11,903 nucleotides of DNA from CAZKYP01 sp964556885 (lineage in GTDB: Bacteria; Planctomycetota; Phycisphaerae; Sedimentisphaerales; Anaerobacaceae), in assembly GCA_964556885.1 (NCBI GenBank), contig CAZKYP010000103.1, forward strand, positions 1 through 11,903, in the 5' to 3' direction. The notes under the pieces are model-generated. The model was given only the letters and a program-made list of their open reading frames with translations, had not been told where the DNA came from and searched no databases. Made by a program: the position numbers and the translations under genes. Within the stretch, counting starts at the first letter, position 1. Each line of letters begins with the position of its first letter. Positions 1-5,961 of the stretch are shown here, in pieces.

Positions 1-459
1 CTCTTTTGTCTCATCTGGTATGTTGTTGTTCCAGAGGCTATAAAACGAATCGAAAGCTTCAGAAACTTTCATCAGATAGACAAGGAAGTTCTTTCCTTGA
101 TGTTCCTTCACACAATTTATGCTCGTAAAACCTGCAACCCATTTTCCTATCCATTCTTCCACATTCAATGAGCTACGCATAAGGTGCTTACAAGTACAAA
201 GTGTAATCAAATCCCCTTGAAAATTTGGCCCGGTTCCGCGTTGACAAAATTGTCCACCTTCATATTCTATAGTTGTTATAACGTATAGATAAACACTCGG
301 ATTGTATTGATCGACATTTTTTTTCTTCAATTCGTCAAGTGAAAGGTTCATTTGGCTTTTAGAAGCCAATGGCCCTGTATTCGGAAAAGGTTGAGTATTA
401 AAATGATCGTTCAAAAATTTTGAAGGTTTCTTTGTCGGACATTTAGTTTTACAAATCAT
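1..459 (-). CDS. Partial hypothetical protein, possibly Nmad-like (runs off left edge)
   Basis: An open frame on the minus strand starts with ATG at 457-459 and runs 153 codons to the window edge without a stop. A GGGGGAT ribosome-binding stretch sits just upstream of the ATG. The protein begins MICKTKCPTKKPSKF. Its core reads VYLYVITTIEYEGGQF, then LITLCTCKHLMRSS, VEEWIGKWVAGF and LVYLMKVSEAFDSFYSLW. This succession (a beta strand, a 'LITLxTCK..R' stretch, a 'xxWIxxW' stretch and 'LVYxMKVSE') recalls nucleotide-modification-associated (Nmad) domains, which are predicted nucleic-acid-modification accessory proteins. That assignment is from memory of the pattern and is tentative. Codon use is AT-rich compared with the que and valS genes, and it lies beside a broken GIY-YIG gene, which fits an accessory region. 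The C-terminus is missing, so the function is left open. Confidence 0.6.
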   Translation of the reverse strand, partial: MICKTKCPTKKPSKFLNDHFNTQPFPNTGPLASKSQMNLSLDELKKKNVDQYNPSVYLYVITTIEYEGGQFCQRGTGPNFQGDLITLCTCKHLMRSSLNVEEWIGKWVAGFTSINCVKEHQGKNFLVYLMKVSEAFDSFYSLWNNNIPDETKE

Positions 460-634
460 AATTGATCCCCCGATTGACTTTAAAAAAATTGAGATTGTCG
501 ATATTTCGACCAATCCCAAACCAAACTTAACTTTCATCAGTGAAATTTCTTTAGCAACACCAATGAGGTCAGATTCAGAGACCGATATCCCCCATTTGTC
601 AGTTAATCATCTTATTGTAACTGGGTGGCAGAAG

Positions 635-659
635 CATCTCGATGTCTCTTATCGGGATG
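635..659. repeat. Stem-loop CATCTCGAT / ATCGGGATG
   Basis: Arms at 635-643 and 651-659 pair over 9 bp with one G-U wobble (when transcribed left to right) around a 7-base loop. It lies just downstream of the GIY-YIG pseudogene, in a 205-bp gap (480-684) that otherwise holds nothing I recognise. It is preceded by GGGTGGCAG, which resembles the GTGGCAC start of the REP elements near 11150. It may be a REP-like repeat or a transcript end. Either role is an inference. Confidence 0.4.
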
Positions 660-684
660 GGGATGGTTTTCTCTCGGCTTGATT

Positions 685-962
685 TTAGTCTCTTGAAATG
701 CTGAGGTGGTGAAGTTTGTCAAGGTCGACGCTGATTAACGCTTTCTTTTTTGCCCTGCTCCAGCGTTTTATCTGTGTTTCTCTGGTCTGCGCCTGGCCTC
801 TGGTAGCAAATTGTTCCGTGTAAAGGAGCTCCTGCGGCCTGTTTTGTCTTGTATAGTGTCCGCTTTACCTCGCTGATGCTCTTTAAGACGTCTATCCAAA
901 TCGCTTGTGATTCCCGTATAGAAGGCCCCATTTTGGTTCCTTGTTATGTACAGGTACCACAT
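685..962 (-). pseudogene. GIY-YIG endonuclease-like protein, frameshifted
   Basis: From ATG at 960-962 the minus strand encodes MWYLYITRNQNGAFYTGIT, then a DLDRRLKEHQRGKAD stretch. This is the GIY-YIG nuclease fold in its small UPF0213-like form, with the 'WYLYI' and 'YTGI' strands and the catalytic-region Arg of DLDRR. After GKAD the frame is lost. The true C-terminal half lies in another frame: YTRQNRPQELLYTEQFATRG, then a KRWSRAKKKAL stretch, ending at the TAA at 685-687. Deleting one AC dinucleotide from the ACAC at 856-859 (GTGT on the plus strand) restores a single frame of about 92 residues, normal for this family. Small GIY-YIG proteins of this type are common and mostly of unknown role. 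The break looks like a 2-bp repeat slippage and could also be a sequencing error. Confidence 0.75.
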
Positions 963-990
963 AACGCATTTCCCGTGAATGTATCTCGTA

Positions 991-1068
991 TACCCTTCGA
1001 CAAATCTCGGTGTAGACACACTTTACCCTTCGACGCGAGTTTCACTGCGTTCAACTCTTGCTCAGGGT
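991..1068. repeat. CCCTTCGAC palindromic repeat region
   Basis: The 11-mer TACCCTTCGAC occurs at 991-1001 and again at 1024-1034. The second copy is followed by an inverted ACCCT...AGGGT pair (1025-1029 and 1064-1068) ending in CTCAGGGT. This CCCTTCGAC...CTCAGGG layout is a small dispersed palindrome often seen in bacterial genomes, and from memory it is often next to small GIY-YIG genes. Here it lies immediately upstream of the GIY-YIG pseudogene, and the first copy would be read as part of an N-terminal extension of it. Confidence 0.45.
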
Positions 1069-1130
1069 GGTTCGCCGCTGCAACCGGTGAATAAAGCTCA
1101 TCAGCCATGTCAAAACAAAGTGGTGAGCAA

Positions 1131-1154
1131 GGTAATGGCTGACAAGCCATTGCC
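1131..1154. repeat. Hairpin GGTAATGGCT / AGCCATTGCC
   Basis: A 10-bp stem with one wobble closes on a GACA loop. It lies 12 bases beyond the 3' end of tRNA-Leu in the direction of tRNA transcription, so it could help 3' processing or termination. No T tract follows on the minus strand, so it is not a canonical intrinsic terminator. Confidence 0.4.
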
Positions 1155-1165
1155 GCGTCGAACCA

Positions 1166-1249
1166 TGCCCGGGACTGGATTCGAACCAGCACGAGATTAC
1201 TCTCACCAGCCCCTCAAGCTGGCGCGTCTGCCAATTCCGCCACCCGGGC
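1166..1249 (-). tRNA. tRNA-Leu (GAG)
   Basis: The 84-base minus-strand sequence folds as a class II tRNA. The acceptor stem GCCCGGG/CCCGGGC has discriminator A at 1166. The anticodon stem CCAGC/GCTGG encloses the loop TTGAGGG with anticodon GAG, reading CUC/CUU leucine codons. There is a long variable arm with a GAG/CTC stem, and a T arm with TTCGAAT in the loop. The 3' CCA is not encoded, because TGG follows the discriminator, so CCA would be added by tRNA nucleotidyltransferase. It stands alone; no other tRNA is in the window. Confidence 0.95.
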
Positions 1250-1281
1250 GAATCAATTTGTCTATTGAATATTGACGATTG

Positions 1282-1310
1282 ATTATTGATTAATGATTAA
1301 TAATTGTCAA
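1282..1310 (-). promoter_or_regulatory. Probable sigma-70 promoter of tRNA-Leu
   Basis: Read on the minus strand, a perfect TTGACA (plus 1305-1310) is followed after 17 bases by AATAAT (plus 1282-1287), five of six matches to the -10 consensus. Transcription would start near 1275, about 26 bases before the tRNA 5' end. The surrounding sequence (1261-1312) is low-complexity ATTGATTA steps with a wobble-paired inverted repeat (ATTGACGATT 1271-1280, AATTGTCAAT 1302-1311), so chance matches are more likely here than usual. Confidence 0.55.
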
Positions 1311-1429
1311 TTACCAAAACCTGAATTATTGAAGAAATATGGGCTAAATTCACTGTACAAACCGGTTAGCAACGAATAGAATAAAATATTAACAATTCCT
1401 TTCGGCTAAACAGGGTGAAAAGTGGGAAC

Positions 1430-1435
1430 AGGAGG
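1430..1435 (+). promoter_or_regulatory. Strong ribosome-binding site AGGAGG upstream of the TPR lipoprotein
   Basis: A perfect AGGAGG stands 8 bases before an in-frame ATT codon at 1444 and 83 bases before the GTG at 1519. The frame from 1393 onward is open, with no ATG, GTG or TTG before 1519. This placement suggests translation begins near 1444 rather than 1519. Confidence 0.45.
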
Positions 1436-1518
1436 CGCATCAAATTAACTTTTCTGCAATATATAAACGTATCGCCGATTCGGATACTATCCGGAGATTA
1501 GCAGCCGCGTCCGGCATC

Positions 1519-3204
1519 GTGTTGATGATTATGAGCCTTTTGGCCGGATGCGAATCTACATATATTTCAACTGTCAAGGTCCCGGCACCCACCACAGAAG
1601 AAGTAGGAGCATTGTCCGAACAAATCAAACTTTTAGTGAGGGATTTGGAATACTCCGACAAGGTAGCCGAGGATTTCGCCGAAATGGCCCTAAATTGGCA
1701 GGATGACAGCGGCCGCCCTGCCATCGCTGTTTGGAAAAAACAGCTCGCACAAGTTAGAAACGAATATGCCCAGGGCCGGATAAGTGACGACAAACTCGCA
1801 CGATTCGAACAGAATGCCCTCAAAGAACTCAGTCAGAGGATACGAAAAGAGATTGGTTCCGGGGATTTCTTCGAATTGGGTGACATCATCGAACACAAAC
1901 AGGCTCAAAGCCTCGGTTATTCGCAATTAGTCTATATACTCGCCAATTCCGTTGGTCTGTCGGCGAAACCGATAGCCGTCCAGGAGCTACCGAGCGGCGT
2001 ATCTCCGGCCAGAGCCGGACATACAGCCTGCCTAATCAAATGTGCAAACGGCACAACAGCAATGGTGGATTTAACGTGGAAGTCAATAGAAACAAAGCCG
2101 TTCATACTCGATAATGAATTTGAAAAAGTCGGTGACTTTCGGGAACTCAAGAACCAAAACGATCCATTGAAAATCCACAGGCGAATTCAAGTTTTGGATA
2201 AAGACGAATTTCTCGCCTGCATATATAATAGCCGGGGACTTGCCCTTAGTGACGCAGGCCGATATTCACAGGCTGTCTCTGAGTATGACAAGGCCATTCG
2301 ACTCAATCCTGATTTAGCCCTTGCATACAACAATCGGGGATCTGCCCACAACAAAATGGGCAGTTATGAGACAGCCATTGCCGACTACAATAAGGCCATA
2401 GAACTGGATCCAAAGCTTGCTATTGCATACAGTAATCGAGCTTCGGCTTTCGTTGATTCAGGCCGGTTTAACAAAGCCATTAACGACTGCACAAAGGCCG
2501 TTACACTGAATCCAGGGCTTGCTGCGGCTTACGTCACACGGGCAAGTGCCTATATCGAAATGGAAGAATACGAAAACGCCATCTTAGACTGTAACAAGGC
2601 GATTGAATTAGACCCGCAGCTTGGCCGGGCGTATATCAACCGGGCGATTTGCTATGCAAAGTCAGGAAACCTTAAGAATGCCAAAAACGATTTGCTTTAT
2701 GCAGTAGCCTGGGAACCCGCCTTAACCGAGCGCGCCCAAACGGTAAACACTAAGTACGACATGGGTTTGTCTGAGCAACGCATATCCGAATGGAGCGAGG
2801 GTATGATCCTCGTGACACCCGCCAGATATGGCGTCGATGTGGAAATCGTGGGAAATCCTGTTGACGAAACCAGCCCTAAAGAACAGGCTCATCCCGAAGA
2901 AACCTCGACCTATGACAAGGCTGCAGATTTGAGTCCAAAAGACGCATCAGGATACCTCAGACGTGGAAATGCTTACTACCGTTTGAAACAACATATCAAA
3001 GCTATCACCGACTACAACAAGGCCCTTGAACTGAATCCGGATTACGTTGCGGCCTATTACAACCGGGCAAATTCTTATGCCTCACTTGGGGAATTCAAGC
3101 AGGCCAAAAGTGATTTTCTTAGGGCGATGGAATTAAATCCGGCCATAAAACCCAACGTTAGAAAGTCTTGCGACGTCTACAAATTGAATCTCGAATTTGA
3201 TTAA
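1519..3204 (+). CDS. TPR-repeat lipoprotein with transglutaminase-like N-terminal region
   Basis: From GTG at 1519 the protein is 561 residues. Residues 2-11 (LMIMSLLAGC) form a hydrophobic run ending in a lipobox with Cys11, so it is probably anchored in a membrane as a lipoprotein. Residues about 115-200 (SLGYSQLVYILANSVGLSAK, then GHTACLI and MVDLTW) resemble a transglutaminase-like fold, with His168 and Asp184 but Ser131 where a catalytic Cys would be expected; this is tentative. Residues about 234-403 are tandem TPRs (consensus AYNNRG...A..DY.KAIELDP). A linker of about 70 residues follows, containing one half TPR (about 464-475). Residues about 477-541 hold two more TPRs. TPRs mediate protein binding; the partner is unknown. 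The 1519 start leaves no basic signal-peptide n-region. An AGGAGG at 1430-1435 precedes an in-frame ATT at 1444 that would supply one, so the real start may be upstream. The TAA overlaps the convergent queE stop. Confidence 0.8.
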   Translation: MLMIMSLLAGCESTYISTVKVPAPTTEEVGALSEQIKLLVRDLEYSDKVAEDFAEMALNWQDDSGRPAIAVWKKQLAQVRNEYAQGRISDDKLARFEQNALKELSQRIRKEIGSGDFFELGDIIEHKQAQSLGYSQLVYILANSVGLSAKPIAVQELPSGVSPARAGHTACLIKCANGTTAMVDLTWKSIETKPFILDNEFEKVGDFRELKNQNDPLKIHRRIQVLDKDEFLACIYNSRGLALSDAGRYSQAVSEYDKAIRLNPDLALAYNNRGSAHNKMGSYETAIADYNKAIELDPKLAIAYSNRASAFVDSGRFNKAINDCTKAVTLNPGLAAAYVTRASAYIEMEEYENAILDCNKAIELDPQLGRAYINRAICYAKSGNLKNAKNDLLYAVAWEPALTERAQTVNTKYDMGLSEQRISEWSEGMILVTPARYGVDVEIVGNPVDETSPKEQAHPEETSTYDKAADLSPKDASGYLRRGNAYYRLKQHIKAITDYNKALELNPDYVAAYYNRANSYASLGEFKQAKSDFLRAMELNPAIKPNVRKSCDVYKLNLEFD

Positions 3205-3881
3205 GAGCCTCTCTCGTTGTTCCAGAGTAAAACCTGCAGTCGCTGGCAAAACGTAAAGCCGGTCTCTTTGCACATATCCGCGACTATTACCGATTTGACC
3301 ATGAGTTCATCCCTTGTTGCCGCCTGAGGCATCAGCATCACCTTCTGAGAATCGACATTCGGAAGTTTCTCCAGCGTCAGTTTTATCTCTTTCAGGTCGG
3401 CGAAACCGTCGACAACGAATTTTAACTGATAATTGTAATGTTCGATAAGCTCACCGAGCACCGCCAGGTCCAGCCTGGAATCTTCGTGCATAGCTGCAAG
3501 CCGCTCGTCTTTAGGTGTGGAATTACTTAGCTTGGGACTGATACTCATTAAATCGCAGGGCATATCAGGGATATACGCTATGCCCGCCGTCTCGATTGTT
3601 ATATGTTTTCCGGCGGCCTTCAACCTGTTTACTAACTGCGGCAGTTCCAGGTTTATCATCGGCTCGCCCCCGGTTATCACCACGAACCTGCCCGGCCACT
3701 CTCCAACAGCTTGTATTATTTCCTCAACCTGATATTGCTCCCCCGCCGTATTTTCCCATGCATATTTCGTATCGCACCATTGACAACGCAAAGGGCAGCC
3801 CGCAAGACGCACAAACACACTCGGCACGCCGGCCGGAAATCCTTCACCCTGCAGCGAAAAGAATATTTCATTTATAATCAT
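3201..3881 (-). CDS. queE: 7-carboxy-7-deazaguanine synthase (QueE)
   Basis: A radical SAM enzyme that rearranges 6-carboxy-5,6,7,8-tetrahydropterin to 7-carboxy-7-deazaguanine, the ring-forming step toward preQ0 and queuosine. The 226-residue protein shows the family N-terminus FFSLQGEGFPAGVPSVFVRL, then the CxxxCxxC cluster motif GCPLRCQWCDTKYAW (Cys29, Cys33, Cys36) for the 4Fe-4S centre. VITGGEP provides the SAM-binding glycine-rich turn, and the C-terminus ends FCQRLQVLLWN. Length and order are typical. Its ATG overlaps the queC TGA (ATGA at 3878-3881), so the two are probably translationally coupled in one minus-strand operon, with queC first. Its TAA shares bases with the stop of the convergent TPR gene, leaving no room for a terminator between them. 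Confidence 0.95.
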   Translation of the reverse strand: MIINEIFFSLQGEGFPAGVPSVFVRLAGCPLRCQWCDTKYAWENTAGEQYQVEEIIQAVGEWPGRFVVITGGEPMINLELPQLVNRLKAAGKHITIETAGIAYIPDMPCDLMSISPKLSNSTPKDERLAAMHEDSRLDLAVLGELIEHYNYQLKFVVDGFADLKEIKLTLEKLPNVDSQKVMLMPQAATRDELMVKSVIVADMCKETGFTFCQRLQVLLWNNERGS

Positions 3882-4576
3882 TTATCCACGTATAGAATCG
3901 GATCTTTCAGCCCGGCTTCGGCAAATCCTTTTAATCTCAACCTGCATGAGTCACACCTCCCGCAGCTTTTTCCCTGGGCAGTCGGATCGTAGCAACTATG
4001 TGTCAGGGAAAAATCGACGCCGAGCTGAGTACCAGTCAGAACAATCCGGGCCTTTGTCATATCTATAATAGGCGTATGGATATGGTATTGTCCCCTGCCT
4101 TCGACCGCCGCCGCTGTGGCGAGATTGGCGGTTGCCTCGAAAGCCCTGATGAACTCAGGCCGGCAGTCCGGATAGCCGCTGTAATCGGTTGCATTGACAC
4201 CGATAAAGATATCAAAGGCGCCTATCGTCTCGGCAAAGGCGAGTGCATAACTTAGGAATATCGTATTGCGGGCGGGGACATAAGTTATTGGAATCCGGCC
4301 CGAACCGTCCAAATCGGCCCTGTCCTTGGGCACTTCAATTGTCGAATCTGTAAGGGCCGAGCCGCCGAACACGGCCAGGTCGATTTCCACTATCTGATGT
4401 TCGGCCGCTCCCAGCGACTCGGCGACATTGACCGCCGCTGCGATTTCGCGTTTATGTCTCTGGCCGTACCTGAAGCTCAAAGCATGACAAACAAATCCTT
4501 CGCTTCGTGCTATGGCCAGCGTTGTGGCCGAATCCAGCCCGCCGCTCAACAAAACTACAGCTTTTTTCCCAGCCAC
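3878..4576 (-). CDS. queC: 7-cyano-7-deazaguanine synthase (QueC)
   Basis: An ATP-dependent ligase that converts 7-carboxy-7-deazaguanine plus ammonia to preQ0 (7-cyano-7-deazaguanine), acting directly after QueE. The 232-residue protein begins with the PP-loop ATP-binding motif VVLLSGGLDSATT (SGGLDS at residues 11-16). It contains the conserved FRYGQRHKREI and YVPARNTIFLSYALA stretches and ends with the zinc-binding pattern CYDPTAQGKSCGRCDSC (Cys195, 205, 208, 211). Length is normal. The start is GTG at 4574-4576 with a GGAG upstream. The gene is the promoter-proximal member of the queC-queE pair, divergent from queF across a 265-bp gap. I saw no preQ1 riboswitch in that gap. Confidence 0.95.
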   Translation of the reverse strand: MAGKKAVVLLSGGLDSATTLAIARSEGFVCHALSFRYGQRHKREIAAAVNVAESLGAAEHQIVEIDLAVFGGSALTDSTIEVPKDRADLDGSGRIPITYVPARNTIFLSYALAFAETIGAFDIFIGVNATDYSGYPDCRPEFIRAFEATANLATAAAVEGRGQYHIHTPIIDMTKARIVLTGTQLGVDFSLTHSCYDPTAQGKSCGRCDSCRLRLKGFAEAGLKDPILYVDK

Positions 4577-4776
4577 AAATCGACTCCAGCCAAGTTATGA
4601 CCATTAATATGTTTCCAAAACAATCCTGAAAGTATAGCAGTATGAATATCATGCGCCAAGCAGCTACAGCAACTTTGACAAGAACCTAATCAAAAGAGCA
4701 TAAAAATCGATGTCTCATTCGGTTCGGGCAGGCCCGGTACAATCAAATTTTAATAAATTCTAATATTGAATATTGC

Positions 4777-4805
4777 TTGCTCAGCCCTAATATATCGAGT
4801 ATACT
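4777..4805 (+). promoter_or_regulatory. Possible promoter of queF
   Basis: TATACT at 4800-4805 matches five of six bases of the -10 consensus and lies 17 bases after a weak -35 (TTGCTC, 4777-4782). Transcription would begin near 4812, about 30 bases before the queF ATG. The rest of the queC-queF gap (4577-4841) is AT-rich with no other clear signal. Confidence 0.35.
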
Positions 4806-4841
4806 ATTACAGGAAGGTTTCCAAGAGAGACTAAGACGATA

Positions 4842-5213
4842 ATGACAGAACAGCCCGAAATAGAACTATTCGATAATCCGCGTCCGGAGCGTGATTACCG
4901 TATTACAATCAGTTGCCCGGAATTTACAAGCGTCTGCCCGAAAACGGGCCAGCCTGATTTCGGCGAGATTATCATCGAATACAGCCCGGATAAATTATGC
5001 ATCGAGCTTAAGAGCCTGAAATTATATATGCAAAGCTACCGAAACAAGGGAATATTTTACGAAGCCCTTACAAACGATATACTTGACGACCTGAGTGACG
5101 TATGCAAACCGCGCTGGATGAAAGTGACTTCCCGTTTCACCCCGCGCGGCGGAATATCCACCGATGTAGTTGTGGAATATCAGGCAGCTACGGAAAAAGG
5201 AAACGAACATTAA
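4842..5213 (+). CDS. queF: NADPH-dependent 7-cyano-7-deazaguanine reductase (QueF)
   Basis: Reduces the nitrile of preQ0 to the aminomethyl group of preQ1 using NADPH, the last free-base step before Tgt inserts preQ1 into tRNA. At 123 residues it is the short unimodular type with a tunnel-type fold. The sequence shows CPEFTSVCPKTGQPDFGEI (catalytic Cys32 and Asp39), the QueF signature ELKSLKLYMQSYRNKGIF (residues 55-72) and FTPRGGIS near the C-terminus. Glu74 of the substrate-binding pair is present, but the preceding residue, normally His (FHE in characterised enzymes), is Tyr73 here (FYE). It is divergent from queC-queE, so the three preQ1-pathway genes form one cluster without queD. Confidence 0.93.
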   Translation: MTEQPEIELFDNPRPERDYRITISCPEFTSVCPKTGQPDFGEIIIEYSPDKLCIELKSLKLYMQSYRNKGIFYEALTNDILDDLSDVCKPRWMKVTSRFTPRGGISTDVVVEYQAATEKGNEH

Positions 5214-5267
5214 GCAGAAATCAACGAGCAAATACTAACAGTCGAATACTTGTGACGAGGTGCTAAA

Positions 5268-5771
5268 ATGGCGATAGTATTTCATTGTGAATTTTGCAGT
5301 AAGAAGATAGAAGCCCCCGACAGCGCCGGCGGCAAATGGGGCAAGTGCCCGGCGTGCCATAACAAATTATACGTTCCCAGTCCCGTCGCAGACGATGAGC
5401 TAAGACTTGCACCCCTGGATATGACCGCCCTCGAGAAAGAACAACAGTTGAGAGCCGAAACACAAAGGCTCACACAGGACATACTCCAGGAAAAAGAGAT
5501 TCCGGACGGCCCTCGCAGCCCTTCTGGTGTTGTTTATGAGATGAGCGATAAAGAACTGAGGAACAATGTCATTATATACCTTCGACACATAGCACACGGC
5601 GAGCTTAATGAGGCCGAAGAAATAGCGGCCCTGATTGCACCCTGCCGGGCAAGGGCGGTCAAGATAGTCGACAGGATAGCCCTCAGTGAAATTCCCGAAC
5701 CCGAGCTGTCCGATATTCCACAGCAGGTGCTGGCCAGTTCGATAAGAAGTCTTCGAAACCAGTTGAAATAA
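5268..5771 (+). CDS. Zinc-ribbon protein of unknown function
   Basis: A 167-residue protein starting at ATG 5268 behind a GAGGTG ribosome-binding site. Residues 1-37 form a zinc ribbon, FHCEFCSKKI...GKCPACHNKLYVP, with Cys7, Cys10, Cys27 and Cys30. This 'CxxC...aGkxgkCPxC...vP' N-terminus is common on planctomycete proteins. Residues about 60-80 are charged and helical. Residues about 95-165 (MSDKELRNNVIIYLRHIAHG onward) look like a helical domain. No catalytic motif or transmembrane segment is visible. It follows queF by 54 bases and could share its transcript, but nothing in the sequence ties it to queuosine synthesis. The function is unknown. Confidence 0.8.
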   Translation: MAIVFHCEFCSKKIEAPDSAGGKWGKCPACHNKLYVPSPVADDELRLAPLDMTALEKEQQLRAETQRLTQDILQEKEIPDGPRSPSGVVYEMSDKELRNNVIIYLRHIAHGELNEAEEIAALIAPCRARAVKIVDRIALSEIPEPELSDIPQQVLASSIRSLRNQLK

Positions 5772-5807
5772 ACTGAAAAAAATTTAAAAAATAACCCTAT
5801 AAACCAC

Positions 5808-5835
5808 AAAATCCGCACATCCGGCCGGATTTTTT
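5808..5835 (+). terminator. Intrinsic terminator after the zinc-ribbon gene
   Basis: A perfect 8-bp stem AAAATCCG (5808-5815) / CGGATTTT (5826-5833) is followed by a run of T to 5835. The loop side contains a second palindrome, ATCCGGCCGGAT, giving an alternative fold. It lies 37 bases after the stop codon at 5771. Confidence 0.75.
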
Positions 5836-5848
5836 AGGTCCTAAAAAA
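5830..5848. repeat. Perfect 19-bp palindrome overlapping the terminator T tract
   Basis: TTTTTTAGG (5830-5838) and CCTAAAAAA (5840-5848) are exact inverted copies around a single T. The left arm is the U tract of the preceding terminator, so the two structures cannot form together. It may make the terminator bidirectional or be a protein-binding site. Confidence 0.45.
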
Positions 5849-5873
5849 TAATTGACCGGAAAACCCCTCCGAT

Positions 5874-5918
5874 TTGGCTATGACGAAACTGTTTCGTATA
5901 TTTTACGTAGAAACAGTT
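5874..5918 (+). promoter_or_regulatory. Probable glycogen synthase promoter with embedded palindromic operator
   Basis: TTGGCT (5874-5879) and TATATT (5897-5902) are spaced by 17 bases, with four and five matches to sigma-70 consensus. A perfect palindrome, ACGAAAC-T-GTTTCGT (5883-5897), fills the spacer. GAAAC recurs exactly 25 bp later (5910-5914) within GAAACAGTT, which also pairs with AACTGTTTC (5887-5895) as a 9-bp inverted repeat. This looks like a repressor site, but the regulator is unknown. Confidence 0.45.
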
Positions 5919-5961
5919 GTAACAACCCGAGAGTACCTCATAGTAAAAAACTTGGAGGGAA

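Noticed and set aside
944..1275. Short open frames on both strands around the tRNA
   Set aside because: They run through the tRNA-Leu and the CCCTTCGAC repeats, have no ribosome-binding site or recognisable product, and are not supported.
1261..1312. Tandem or CRISPR-like repeats in the ATTGATTA stretch
   Set aside because: The units are short, irregular and without spacers. It is low-complexity AT-rich sequence that fits a promoter region.
4577..4841. preQ1 riboswitch controlling queC-queE or queF
   Set aside because: Neither strand shows the compact preQ1 pseudoknot pattern with its A-rich tail, and no terminator or sequestered start was found.
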